Shown one piece after another: positions 9,925 to 17,593 of a stretch of 64,000 bases of DNA (position 1 is the first letter of the stretch; every line of letters begins with the position of its first letter). The translations under genes and the position numbers were made by a program. Source of the stretch: Aquirufa antheringensis. Lineage in GTDB: Bacteria; Bacteroidota; Bacteroidia; Cytophagales; Spirosomataceae. The notes beneath the pieces are model-generated. The model was not told the origin of the DNA and ran no database searches. It saw only the letters and a list, made by a program, of their open reading frames with translations. The stretch covers positions 249,662 through 313,661 of the forward strand of contig NZ_SEWZ01000001.1 in the NCBI RefSeq assembly GCF_004307425.1, read 5' to 3'.

Positions 9925-11712
9925 ATGGCAAAAGAATACGACCGTCGCAACCTAGACTTTATTTTAAACGAGGTTTTTGATACTGCTTCTCTTTGTAACT
10001 ATCCTCGATACGCGGATTATACCCCTGATATGTTTACAATGGTATTGGATTCAGCCGATGCCATCGCGGAAAAATATTTACGTCCCATCTATGTGGAATC
10101 GGATCGCAAAGCGGCTGAATTAGTGGATGGCGTCGTCCATGTTCACCCTGGAATTGAGCCCTACATTAAGGAGATGGGGGAGTCCGGAATGATCGGTTGT
10201 ACCTTTGATCTAGAACATGGTGGTCAGCAAGTGCCATCGATGATCGGTGGGGCACACGAATTCATTCGCGGTGCGGCACACAATTCAGCGGTCATGTTTA
10301 CGGGATTATCCCATGGGGCTGCTCACTTAATTGCCTCTTTTGGTTCCAAAGAATTAGCGGATACTTACGTTCCTAACATGCTTTCTGGCAAGTGGACTGG
10401 TACGATGTGCTTAACAGAGCCACAAGCCGGAAGTTCATTGAATGATGCGTCTACCTCCGCTAAGGATTTAGGGGATGGAACCTATGCCATCAAAGGACAA
10501 AAAGTATTCATTTCAGGAGGGGATAATCACTTCTCAGAAAATATCATTCACCTGGTTTTAGCCCGTTTAGAAGGCGCTCCAGCGGGTACGAAAGGAATTT
10601 CTCTTTTCGTTGTACCTAAGAAGCGGATTGAAAATGGAACATTGGTGAACAACGAAGTGGTTTCTATGGGCGTCTACCATAAGATGGGCCAAAAAGCGAC
10701 CCCAGCCCTCCACCTCTCTTTTGGGGATAAAGGTAATTCTATCGGCTATTTAGTGGGTGAACCTAACAAAGGTTTGTCATACATGTTCCAAATGATGAAC
10801 GAAGCTCGTTTAGGGGTGGGAATGGGTGGAGCCTACATCGCATCTGCTGCCTACCACGCTTCTAAGCAATACGCGAATGAGCGTGCACAGGGTCGTTTAT
10901 TGACGAATAAAGACCCGCATACGCCGCCTACCTTAATTAAAAACCACCCGGATGTGCAGCGCATGTTGTATTTCCAAAAAGCGATCGTCGAAGGCTCGAT
11001 GGGCCTATTATTCCAATGTTTTATGTGGGATGATTTAGCAAAAAGCTTAGAAGGGGAAGCAAAAAAAGAAGCCCAAATGATGCTCGACTTGATGACTACC
11101 GTAGCTAAAACCTATCCTGCAGAGATGGGGACTCAGGCGGTTAATCAAGGATTGCAAGTTTTAGGAGGCTACGGATACACCGAAGATTTCCCTTTAGAGC
11201 AAATGGCCCGCGACGTACGGATTATGTCGATCTATGAAGGAACAACCGGTATTCATGGTTTGACTTTATTAGGTCGCGGTATTCCCGCGAACAACGGAGC
11301 GGCTTTGCAGACCTTAGGAAAGTTAGTTTACGCAGACATCGCTGTGGCAAAAGGCCACGAAAACCTAAGCAAATATGCAGAGATGTTAGAAAAAGAACTG
11401 GAGAATCTGACCAAAGTGACGATGCATAAATTAGGCTTCGCGATGAAAGGCGAAATCGAAGTGTTCTTAGCGGATTCGACCTTGTATATGGAGTTGTTCG
11501 GCTTGATTACTGTCGCTTGGCAATGGTTGAAGCAAGGTCACGTGGCGGCTGCTGCCTTAGCCAAAGGTGGGTTAAACGCAGAAGATGAAGCTTTCTACAA
11601 GGATAAGATTCACACGATGAAATTCTTCTACCACTACGAGGTGCCTAAGGCTTTGGGTTTATCGAAGCGTTTGATGGATGAAGAAGTTTTGACTATTTTT
11701 GATCACAAATAA
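9925..11712 (+). CDS. Acyl-CoA dehydrogenase, long form
   Basis: 595 residues, longer than the ~380-residue classical enzymes because of an extra C-terminal helical domain. FAD-dependent alpha,beta-dehydrogenation of acyl-CoA in beta-oxidation is the expected reaction. Visible marks are [15 protein letters not shown] in the middle domain, [28 protein letters not shown], and IYEGTTGIH with Glu438 in the position of the catalytic base. It has its own promoter and is followed after eight bases by a secreted aminopeptidase, so the two may be co-transcribed. Chain-length preference is unknown. Confidence 0.93.
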   Translation: MAKEYDRRNLDFILNEVFDTASLCNYPRYADYTPDMFTMVLDSADAIAEKYLRPIYVESDRKAAELVDGVVHVHPGIEPYIKEMGESGMIGCTFDLEHGGQQVPSMIGGAHEFIRGAAHNSAVMFTGLSHGAAHLIASFGSKELADTYVPNMLSGKWTGTMCLTEPQAGSSLNDASTSAKDLGDGTYAIKGQKVFISGGDNHFSENIIHLVLARLEGAPAGTKGISLFVVPKKRIENGTLVNNEVVSMGVYHKMGQKATPALHLSFGDKGNSIGYLVGEPNKGLSYMFQMMNEARLGVGMGGAYIASAAYHASKQYANERAQGRLLTNKDPHTPPTLIKNHPDVQRMLYFQKAIVEGSMGLLFQCFMWDDLAKSLEGEAKKEAQMMLDLMTTVAKTYPAEMGTQAVNQGLQVLGGYGYTEDFPLEQMARDVRIMSIYEGTTGIHGLTLLGRGIPANNGAALQTLGKLVYADIAVAKGHENLSKYAEMLEKELENLTKVTMHKLGFAMKGEIEVFLADSTLYMELFGLITVAWQWLKQGHVAAAALAKGGLNAEDEAFYKDKIHTMKFFYHYEVPKALGLSKRLMDEEVLTIFDHK

Positions 11713-11720
11713 AAAGTATT

Positions 11721-13664
11721 ATGTTTAAAAAACACGTATTCCTGGGTCTAGCGTTGTTATTATCAACTGCTGCGTTAGCTCAAAGTAAGTATTCCGCTTA
11801 CGAATTGTTTCATCCGCTTTGGAATTATGGACCTGTATCTCCTATGCGTTCTGCGGCGGGTGTTCCCGGACCAGGCTACTGGCAGAACTCGGCAGATTAT
11901 AAGATTGCCGTTTCATTAGACGATGTCGCGAATAAAATCACGGGCGATGTAGAAATTACCTATAAGAATAATTCCCCTGATAAGCTGCCGTTTTTGTGGT
12001 TGCAATTAGACCAAAATAGTTTCAATACGCAGTCTCGCGGAGGCAAGACGACGCCTATTTCGGGTGGTCGTTTTGGGAATTTAGCTTTCCAAGGTGGGTA
12101 TAAAATTGAGAGCGTAACGATCGATGGTAAGCCAGCTAATTTCATTGTGGAGGATACGCGGATGCAGATTCGCTTGGCTTCTCCTTTGGCAGAAAAAACA
12201 GGAACAGCTAAAATCAAAATCGTTTATTCATTCACTTCACCGGAGAATGCTTCGGATAGAATGGGTATCCAGCAAACGAAAAATGGCGCGATCTACACGG
12301 TAGCGCAGTGGTTCCCCCGCGTTTGTGTGTACGATGACATCGAAGGATGGAACGTATTGCCTTATTTAGGAGCTGGGGAGTTTTATTTAGAATACGGTAA
12401 TTTCGAATATTCAATCAATGCCCCGGCATCACACATCGTGGTGGGTTCAGGTGAATTGTTGAATCCGACAGAAGTATATACGGCTGATCAGGTTAAGAAA
12501 TGGGCTGCAGCTGCGAACTCAGAAACAACGGTCGTGATTCGTTCGGCGGCTGAGGTTACAGATCCAGCTTCTCGTCCGGCGAAAGATCGCTTGACTTGGA
12601 AATTTAAGTGCAACAATGCGCGTGACGTTGCATTTGCGTCATCGAAATCATTCATTCTGGATGCATGTCGTATCAATTTACCTAGCGGCAAGAAATCGAT
12701 GGCCGTATCGGTTTATCCGGTAGAATCAGATGGCAAAGAGGCTTGGGCACGTTCATCAGAATACGTGAAAGCATCGATTGAGCATTATTCGAATTGGTTA
12801 TATGAGTATTCGTATCCGGTAGCTACGAACGTCGCTGGTATCGTTTCTGGTATGGAATATCCGGGCATCATTTTCTGTGGCTATAAGGATAAAACAGCTT
12901 CATTATGGGGCGTGACGGATCACGAATTTGGCCATAACTGGTTCCCTATGATTGTGGGTTCTAATGAGCGTAAATTCGCCTGGATGGATGAGGGTTTCAA
13001 TACCTTTATCAATTTCTATTCGACGGATGCTTTCAATAAGGGCGAATACAAGAACCGTAAATTTGATATGCACACGATGGCGAAATCGATTTTCCGCGAA
13101 ACCGCAGATCCAATTATGTCGATTCCTGATGTGATTCAAACCCGTAACTTAGGAATGGAGGCTTACGGTAAACCTGGTTTTGGCTTACGTATCTTGCGTG
13201 AAAATATTTTAGGTGCTGATCGTTTTGATTATGCTTTTAAAAATTATATCAACAAATGGGCTTTTAAACACCCGACTCCAATGGACTTCTTCCGTGCAAT
13301 GGAAGATGGTGCTGGTGAGGATTTAGGTTGGTTCTGGAGAGCTTGGTTCTATGAACTTTGGAAACTAGATCAATCGGTGAAAGACGTAGATTACGTAGAA
13401 CAAGATCCTGCAAAGGGGGCTGTGATTACGATCGAAAACTTAGACAAGATGGCTATGCCAGCAGTGGTGGAAGTGGAATTAACGAGCGGAGAAAAAGAAC
13501 GCTTTACGTTCCCGGTGGAGATTTGGCAGAGAGGTTCTAGCTGGACGTTCCGCACTTCAACGAAGCTACCAATTAAATCGGTGGTGATCGATCCAGATCA
13601 TTCATTTCCGGATATGGATTCGAAGAATAATACGTGGAAGCCGCTGAGTGTTCGCTCAAGGTAA
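11721..13664 (+). CDS. Secreted M1-family zinc metallopeptidase
   Basis: 647 residues with a Sec signal ending about residue 21 (ALAQ). The zinc site is complete: His401-Glu402-Phe-Gly-His405 followed 19 residues on by Glu424 (WMDEGF), the HExxH-(18)-E spacing of gluzincins of family M1. An N-terminal beta-domain with the M1-like stretch [21 protein letters not shown] precedes it. It should remove N-terminal residues from peptides in the periplasm or outside. A strong hairpin terminator follows at 13671. Confidence 0.92.
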   Translation: MFKKHVFLGLALLLSTAALAQSKYSAYELFHPLWNYGPVSPMRSAAGVPGPGYWQNSADYKIAVSLDDVANKITGDVEITYKNNSPDKLPFLWLQLDQNSFNTQSRGGKTTPISGGRFGNLAFQGGYKIESVTIDGKPANFIVEDTRMQIRLASPLAEKTGTAKIKIVYSFTSPENASDRMGIQQTKNGAIYTVAQWFPRVCVYDDIEGWNVLPYLGAGEFYLEYGNFEYSINAPASHIVVGSGELLNPTEVYTADQVKKWAAAANSETTVVIRSAAEVTDPASRPAKDRLTWKFKCNNARDVAFASSKSFILDACRINLPSGKKSMAVSVYPVESDGKEAWARSSEYVKASIEHYSNWLYEYSYPVATNVAGIVSGMEYPGIIFCGYKDKTASLWGVTDHEFGHNWFPMIVGSNERKFAWMDEGFNTFINFYSTDAFNKGEYKNRKFDMHTMAKSIFRETADPIMSIPDVIQTRNLGMEAYGKPGFGLRILRENILGADRFDYAFKNYINKWAFKHPTPMDFFRAMEDGAGEDLGWFWRAWFYELWKLDQSVKDVDYVEQDPAKGAVITIENLDKMAMPAVVEVELTSGEKERFTFPVEIWQRGSSWTFRTSTKLPIKSVVIDPDHSFPDMDSKNNTWKPLSVRSR

Positions 13665-13670
13665 GAAATG

Positions 13671-13697
13671 AAAAAGGCCCTTTATGGGCCTTTTTTT
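13671..13697. terminator. Bidirectional rho-independent terminator between M1 peptidase and XRE gene
   Basis: AAAAAGGCCC, loop TTTAT, GGGCCTTTTTTT. The arms have an A-run on one side and a T-run on the other, so it can work on both strands. The stop codon of the convergent XRE gene lies in the loop. Confidence 0.85.
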
Positions 13698-14002
13698 ATG
13701 ATAAAATCTATAAGTCGTAGTTGGAAATTAATGATTTTTTTCAATTCAAGAATCGTTTCCTCGTAAGTAGGTTCAATTAAATTATAAGAATTTATTTCTT
13801 TAATTTTCGATTCAAAAAGCTCTACTAATGGTACTTCAAGGATCTGAGAAATAATAAGTAGTGTTTCATACTTAATTTTAGTTTGTTGATTTTCGATTTT
13901 CGAATATGCTGTTTGAGATATCTCTAATTTGTTAGCAATATATTCTTGTGAAATACCAAGTTTAGATCTAATTTTCCGGATTTGATCGCAAGGGTGTGTC
14001 AT
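13682..14002 (-). CDS. XRE-family helix-turn-helix transcriptional regulator
   Basis: 106 residues. Residues about 8-62 form a Cro/CI-type HTH (IRKIRSKLGISQEYIANKLEISQ and then AYSKIEN, the recognition-helix region), followed by a helical tail of about 45 residues that may dimerise. It is divergent from the lipoprotein gene at 14128 with a perfect 9-base inverted repeat between them, so it probably represses itself and its neighbour. Base use is clearly more A/T-rich than in the flanking genes, suggesting acquisition by transfer together with the next two genes. Ligand or trigger unknown. Confidence 0.85.
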   Translation of the reverse strand: MTHPCDQIRKIRSKLGISQEYIANKLEISQTAYSKIENQQTKIKYETLLIISQILEVPLVELFESKIKEINSYNLIEPTYEETILELKKIINFQLRLIDFIIKKGP

Positions 14003-14055
14003 TTTATTAGTGGTTATTTATTCTAAATGTACGAAACCCATTTGTTTTAATTACT

Positions 14056-14077
14056 TAAGTTATAATGCTATAACTTA
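14056..14077. promoter_or_regulatory. Candidate operator: perfect inverted repeat in the divergent gap
   Basis: TAAGTTATA at 14056-14064, four bases (ATGC), TATAACTTA at 14069-14077. Nine-base perfect arms seven bases upstream of the lipoprotein promoter's TTG and between two divergent genes, one of which encodes an XRE protein, fit a repressor operator. Confidence 0.6.
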
Positions 14078-14083
14078 TATTTT

Positions 14084-14113
14084 TTGGTGGACATAATTTT
14101 CAACCCATATTTG
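14084..14113 (+). promoter_or_regulatory. Candidate promoter of the AT-rich lipoprotein gene
   Basis: TTG at 14084-14086, 19 bases, CATATTTG at 14106-14113 (one mismatch to TAnnTTTG). The start codon follows 14 bases downstream, so the 5' untranslated region would be about ten bases. Confidence 0.5.
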
Positions 14114-14130
14114 AAAAAAAATCAAATATG
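14106..14130. repeat. Second perfect inverted repeat overlapping the -7 box and start codon
   Basis: CATATTTGA at 14106-14114, seven A residues, TCAAATATG at 14122-14130. The left arm contains the predicted -7 element and the right arm contains the ATG of the lipoprotein. It could be a second operator; if transcription starts further upstream it would instead fold an RNA hairpin that hides the start codon. Confidence 0.5.
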
Positions 14131-14835
14131 AAAAATCCACTAATACTATTTATTTACCTGTTTTCATTCAGCACCTTATTTAGTTGTCAAGATGAATTAG
14201 GAGGAATAAAGCCACAAAATGCCCTAAAAGGGCAATTGATCCCGTTAGAAAAACGACCCAATGGCGTTGCAATCATTTTTAAATCTACTGAAGAGATGAT
14301 TGAGTTTTTATCTATTTTAGAAAAGGATAAATTAACCAAAACTGATTCTGTAAAACTAATTAGTCTTAGTTTAAGCTCAATGAGTGATTCAATAAGGCAA
14401 ACATTTTTTAATCGTTACAATTCAGAAAACAAGTTACAATTGTTGGGCAATACAGATGATATGGAAATTTGTACTGATTGTGTAAATAAAAATCCTAAAG
14501 GATTTATTAGATACAATTTGGATTGGTTGAGAAATTTTTCTGCAAATTTTACATGGAACAAAAACGGAGAAGTTGATAATGTATTTTCTCGTTTAGATGG
14601 TTTTTTCTTTGGTGGGTCTTACGTGCAAGATTACTGGAATCAATTTGGGAATATTCAACCAAATGGTAATATTCAATTAATAATTGGTGGACATTGGGAA
14701 ATAATAGTCTCTGTTAATGGATCTTTAAATTTTGGTTATTCACATCCTATGGAAGAATTGTATATAACCTATAACACTTTAACCGGAGTCTATTCAATTT
14801 CTTCAGTTAAACCTTCAGCTTGGAAAATACACTAA
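14128..14835 (+). CDS. Unknown lipoprotein of the AT-rich cassette
   Basis: 235 residues with a lipoprotein signal ending at Cys20 (LFSC). I do not recognise the mature part. It has a helical N-terminal third rich in Lys/Ser (residues about 45-100), a CTDC motif near residue 114, then an aromatic- and Asn/Gly-rich C-terminal half (FFFGGSYVQDYWNQFGN, GGHWEIIVSVNGSLNFGY) that looks like beta-strands, possibly a sugar- or surface-binding fold. Strong A/T bias relative to neighbours. Likely controlled by the divergent XRE protein and co-transcribed with the 39-residue peptide two bases downstream. Confidence 0.8.
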   Translation: MKNPLILFIYLFSFSTLFSCQDELGGIKPQNALKGQLIPLEKRPNGVAIIFKSTEEMIEFLSILEKDKLTKTDSVKLISLSLSSMSDSIRQTFFNRYNSENKLQLLGNTDDMEICTDCVNKNPKGFIRYNLDWLRNFSANFTWNKNGEVDNVFSRLDGFFFGGSYVQDYWNQFGNIQPNGNIQLIIGGHWEIIVSVNGSLNFGYSHPMEELYITYNTLTGVYSISSVKPSAWKIH

Positions 14836-14837
14836 TC

Positions 14838-14957
14838 ATGAAATATCTATTCCTACAATCGCTTTGGCTCGGAGAATTAATCTCTGTATTTATTTATGTA
14901 CTTGTACTATTATTTATAGTTCAAGTATTTCGTTGGTTTTACCTTCGATTTAAATAA
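14838..14957 (+). CDS. Small membrane protein, 39 residues
   Basis: ATG at 14838, two bases after the lipoprotein stop, TAA at 14955-14957. The peptide has one clear membrane segment (about residues 12-31, LISVFIYVLVLLFIVQVF) followed by a basic aromatic tail (RWFYLRFK), the usual inside-positive pattern. It shares the A/T-rich composition of the cassette. It ends one base before the convergent tyrA stop. No homologue is recognised; it could be a partner of the lipoprotein or a small toxic peptide, neither of which is shown. Confidence 0.55.
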   Translation: MKYLFLQSLWLGELISVFIYVLVLLFIVQVFRWFYLRFK

Positions 14958-15815
14958 CTACCCTTTTAAAATCCTCCCGATATCATTCGCCTTTCCTAAT
15001 TCTTCTTTCAGTTTTTCATAGCTGCCAGAAAGCATCAGGCCTTTGTATTTCAACAGGGTGTTGATGTATTCGTCCAAAACGTCGAGCAGATTCTCTTGGT
15101 TTTGGTGGAAAATTTGGCTCCAGGTTTCAGGGGAAGATTTCGCTAGACGCACGGTGGATTCGAAACCGGTGGAGGCTAGTTCGAAAATGCGGGCTTCGTT
15201 TTTTTCTTTCTCCAGTACCGTATTTGCCAAAGCAAAGGAACAGATGTGCGAGATGTGTGAAATATAGGCCGTGTGCATGTCGTGCTCGATGGATCCCATA
15301 TAGATGAGGTTCATCTCTAAGCCGCTGCGGTATAAATCTTCAATCAAAGCAACGGCAGCAGGGTCACTGAGTTCTTTATCGCAAATGACACCTCGTTTAC
15401 CCACGAACAAGCCTTGAACAGCTGCTTCAGGGCCCGAGAACTCGGTTCCGGCCATCGGGTGAGTGGAAACGAACTGAGCTCTTTTCGGGTGGTTCTTTAA
15501 AGCCTCGAAAACCGGGGTTTTGGTGGAACCTACCTCGATGATCACTTGCCCAGGTTTTAGCGCATCCAATACCGATGGAATTAAAGCCACTAACAGATCA
15601 ACTGGGATCGCGCAAACGAAGACGTCTACTTGATCGATGGCCTCTTGCCAAGAGGCGATGCGGTCAACGAGTTTTAAGGAAAGGGCCTTTTTCTGGTGTT
15701 CGGGATTGGTATCAATACCGATGATCTCGGATGCCCAGCCACTCTTGCGAAGACCGAGTGCGATGGATCCACCAATTAATCCGATACCGATGATGCCTAC
15801 TTTAGGAGATGCCAT
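14958..15815 (-). CDS. tyrA: Prephenate dehydrogenase
   Basis: 285 residues from the ATG at 15815 (MASPKVGIIGIGLIGGS), which places the NAD(P)-binding GxGxxG at residues 10-15; the frame extends to 15908 but that part lies inside the upstream gene. Oxidative decarboxylation of prephenate to 4-hydroxyphenylpyruvate for tyrosine. THPMAGTEFSGPEAA is the conserved substrate-site segment, and SIEHDMHTAYISHISH is the helical dimer-domain motif. It overlaps the aminotransferase by 14 bases, so the two are one operon under the Tyr leader at 17039-17104. No ACT or chorismate mutase domain is attached. Confidence 0.93.
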   Translation of the reverse strand: MASPKVGIIGIGLIGGSIALGLRKSGWASEIIGIDTNPEHQKKALSLKLVDRIASWQEAIDQVDVFVCAIPVDLLVALIPSVLDALKPGQVIIEVGSTKTPVFEALKNHPKRAQFVSTHPMAGTEFSGPEAAVQGLFVGKRGVICDKELSDPAAVALIEDLYRSGLEMNLIYMGSIEHDMHTAYISHISHICSFALANTVLEKEKNEARIFELASTGFESTVRLAKSSPETWSQIFHQNQENLLDVLDEYINTLLKYKGLMLSGSYEKLKEELGKANDIGRILKG

Positions 15816-16980
15816 TGCTGTGGTTTTTGATGCGATCAATCGCTTGTGAGAAAACGGATTCTTGTGCGCAAAGCGAGATACGGATGTAGCCGTCGCCTTG
15901 TGTTCCAAAGATTCCGCCCGGCGTAATGAACACCGCGTTTTCGTCTAATATTTTATCAGAAAGTGCGTAGCCGGAGTTGAATGTGGCTGAGATTTTGGCC
16001 CAAACAAACATCCCCGACTGTGCCGGATCATACACGCAATCGAGTAAATCCAATAAGTCAAATACGAGTTTCTGGCGCGAACGGTAAATGCGATTCTGAT
16101 TCTCAAACCACGCGCTGTCAGCAGAAAGAGCTTTAACGGCTGCCTGTTGCAAAGGCAAGAACATCCCAGAATCCATATTGGATTTGAACTTCAAGACCGG
16201 TGCTAGAAACTCCGCTTTCCCAAAAGCCGCCCCAATTCTCCAACCCGCCATATTGTGGGACTTCGAAAGGGAATTTAATTCGATCGCGACATCCTGCATC
16301 CCCGGAATGGACAGCATGCTCATCGGCTTCTCGTTCAGGATGAAGCTATAGGGGTTATCATTGACTAATAAAATCGCATGGCGAATAGCGAAATCGCGCA
16401 ACTCCGTGAAGAATTCCACCGTTGCTTGTGCACCGGTAGGCATGTGCGGGTAGTTGACCCACATGATTTTGACTTTGGAAAGATCACGCTTTTCTAACGC
16501 CTTTAAATCAGGTAACCAACCCGTGGAGGCTGATAATTCATAGCTTTCTACCGTCGCACCGGCTAAAGAGCAAGCCGCCGAATAAGTAGGGTAGCCCGGA
16601 TTAGGGATCAAGGTCACGTCGCCTTTCTCTAAATAGGCCATCGCGATGTGCATGATACCTTCTTTGGAGCCGATCAAGGGCAGAATCTCAGAAGCGGGAT
16701 TAACCGTAACGCCATAATGCTTCGCATAAAATGAGGCGAAAGCCTCGCGCAAAGCGGGAATACCTTGGTAACCTTGGTAGGCATGGTTGGCTGGATTTGC
16801 CGCGCTTTCTGTCAATGCCGCGATGGTCTCAGACGATGGGGCTAAGTCTGGAGATCCAATACCTAAGTTAATGATAGGTACGCCGGATTCCTTTAAAGCC
16901 GCGATCTGCTTCAATTTCTTAGAGAAATAGTATTCCTCCACGCTGTTTAAGCGGCTCGCCGCTGTGATGTGTAAGCTCAT
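15802..16980 (-). CDS. PLP-dependent aminotransferase, probably aromatic amino-acid aminotransferase
   Basis: 392 residues, class I/II fold-type I. Lys240 in LNSLSKSHNMAGWRIG is the pyridoxal-phosphate Schiff-base lysine; NYPHMPTG and NDNPY are the usual cofactor contacts. Start set at ATG 16980 (MSLHITAASRLNSVEEY); the extra 14 codons upstream are merely translated terminator sequence. With prephenate dehydrogenase overlapping downstream and a tyrosine-codon leader upstream, the likely job is transamination of 4-hydroxyphenylpyruvate (and perhaps phenylpyruvate) with glutamate. A LL-diaminopimelate-type or broad-range enzyme is the alternative. Confidence 0.9.
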   Translation of the reverse strand: MSLHITAASRLNSVEEYYFSKKLKQIAALKESGVPIINLGIGSPDLAPSSETIAALTESAANPANHAYQGYQGIPALREAFASFYAKHYGVTVNPASEILPLIGSKEGIMHIAMAYLEKGDVTLIPNPGYPTYSAACSLAGATVESYELSASTGWLPDLKALEKRDLSKVKIMWVNYPHMPTGAQATVEFFTELRDFAIRHAILLVNDNPYSFILNEKPMSMLSIPGMQDVAIELNSLSKSHNMAGWRIGAAFGKAEFLAPVLKFKSNMDSGMFLPLQQAAVKALSADSAWFENQNRIYRSRQKLVFDLLDLLDCVYDPAQSGMFVWAKISATFNSGYALSDKILDENAVFITPGGIFGTQGDGYIRISLCAQESVFSQAIDRIKNHSNGIS

Positions 16981-16983
16981 AAA

Positions 16984-17008
16984 ACAAAAAACCGACGTAA
17001 AGTCGGCT
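16984..17008 (-). terminator. Attenuator terminator in front of the aminotransferase
   Basis: On the minus strand AGCCGAC, loop TTTAC, GTCGGTT, then a T-run broken by one G. Seven pairs including one G-U. The T-run abuts the aminotransferase ATG, so RNA ending here lacks the coding region. Its 5' arm is also the 3' arm of the alternative hairpin at 17003-17038, making the two structures mutually exclusive. Confidence 0.85.
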
Positions 17009-17038
17009 GATATAATTGACAAAAAACTATATAACCGA
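17003..17038 (-). promoter_or_regulatory. Antiterminator hairpin of the tyrosine attenuator
   Basis: On the minus strand TCGGTTATATAG (17038-17027), an 11-base loop, then TTATAT, a bulged C, and AGCCGA (17015-17003). This makes 12 pairs with G-U wobbles and one bulge and takes up the terminator's 5' arm. Its first base directly follows the stop codon of the leader peptide, so a ribosome at that stop would mask it. Confidence 0.75.
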
Positions 17039-17104
17039 TTAGGCAGCGTTGTAATAACCTGCGTAATAATACCCTGTTAAATAGTTGATTGCGTGTGAAT
17101 TCAT
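17039..17104 (-). CDS. Tyrosine-rich leader peptide of the aminotransferase-tyrA operon
   Basis: 21 codons, ATG at 17104 and TAA ending at 17039. It begins MNSHAINYLTG and continues YYYAGYYNAA; six of 21 residues are Tyr (positions 8, 12, 13, 14, 17, 18), far above chance. The frame is followed immediately by the antiterminator and terminator before genes for the last steps of tyrosine synthesis. Expected action: with little charged Tyr-tRNA the ribosome stalls at the Tyr run, the antiterminator forms and the operon is read; with enough Tyr it reaches the stop and the terminator forms. The predicted promoter puts the transcription start one or two bases from the ATG, so the leader may be translated leaderlessly. 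Confidence 0.85.
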   Translation of the reverse strand: MNSHAINYLTGYYYAGYYNAA

Positions 17105-17108
17105 ATGC

Positions 17109-17138
17109 CAAAGGTAGGAAAAATTTGCTTTTATGCAA
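17109..17138 (-). promoter_or_regulatory. Promoter of the tyrosine leader and operon
   Basis: On the minus strand TTG (17138-17136), 19 bases, TACCTTTG (17116-17109): an exact match to the Bacteroidota consensus TTG-N19-TAnnTTTG. The -33 part overlaps the last codons of recX. Transcription should start near 17104-17105. Confidence 0.75.
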
Positions 17139-17583
17139 ATAGAGGCTTCAATAGCTCGCGAACGAGGGAGGATTCGTATCCTTTAGAGAGGCCAAAGTTA
17201 TAACACTTCTGATACCGTTGTGGCGAGGTCCCCGTTTTAATCTCGTCTCTTTTCTTCTGTAAAATAGCACGAGCTTTTTCGATGTAATCCGCATCATCGA
17301 TGCCATCCCAAGCTGAGGCTAAAAGAGAAGCTGAAATGCCGCGCTTGCGTAATTCGTAATTGATTTTCGTGCGTCCCCAGCTTTTCTGATTGAACTTCGA
17401 GCGGACGAAGATTTCGACAAAACGCGCTTCGTTCAGGTAGTTGTTTTCGCGGAGCCACATTAAATACGAAGGGAAATCAGCCGGCGAAACCTCAAAAGTC
17501 TTCATCTTCTGCTCCAGTTCTTGGACGCATCTTTCCTGGTAGGCGCAATAGCGGGCCAGCTTTTGGAGAATCTCGCTATTCAT
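17131..17583 (-). CDS. recX: RecX-family regulatory protein
   Basis: 150 residues, the usual size of RecX, all-helical with the conserved tandem three-helix repeats (LWLRENNYLNEARFVEIFV-like segment, then KSWGRTKINYELRKRGIS). RecX binds the RecA filament and limits recombinase activity. It lies ten bases after hemA on the same strand, not beside recA. The 3' end holds the -33 element of the tyrosine leader promoter. Confidence 0.85.
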   Translation of the reverse strand: MNSEILQKLARYCAYQERCVQELEQKMKTFEVSPADFPSYLMWLRENNYLNEARFVEIFVRSKFNQKSWGRTKINYELRKRGISASLLASAWDGIDDADYIEKARAILQKKRDEIKTGTSPQRYQKCYNFGLSKGYESSLVRELLKPLFA

Positions 17584-17593
17584 AAAGGCAGAT

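Noticed and set aside
13682-14957. Prophage remnant
   Set aside because: Only an XRE protein is phage-like; there is no integrase, structural gene, tRNA or attachment repeat.
16981-17022. Longer aminotransferase N-terminus starting at 17022
   Set aside because: The extra codons translate the attenuator terminator and antiterminator; homology begins at the ATG at 16980.
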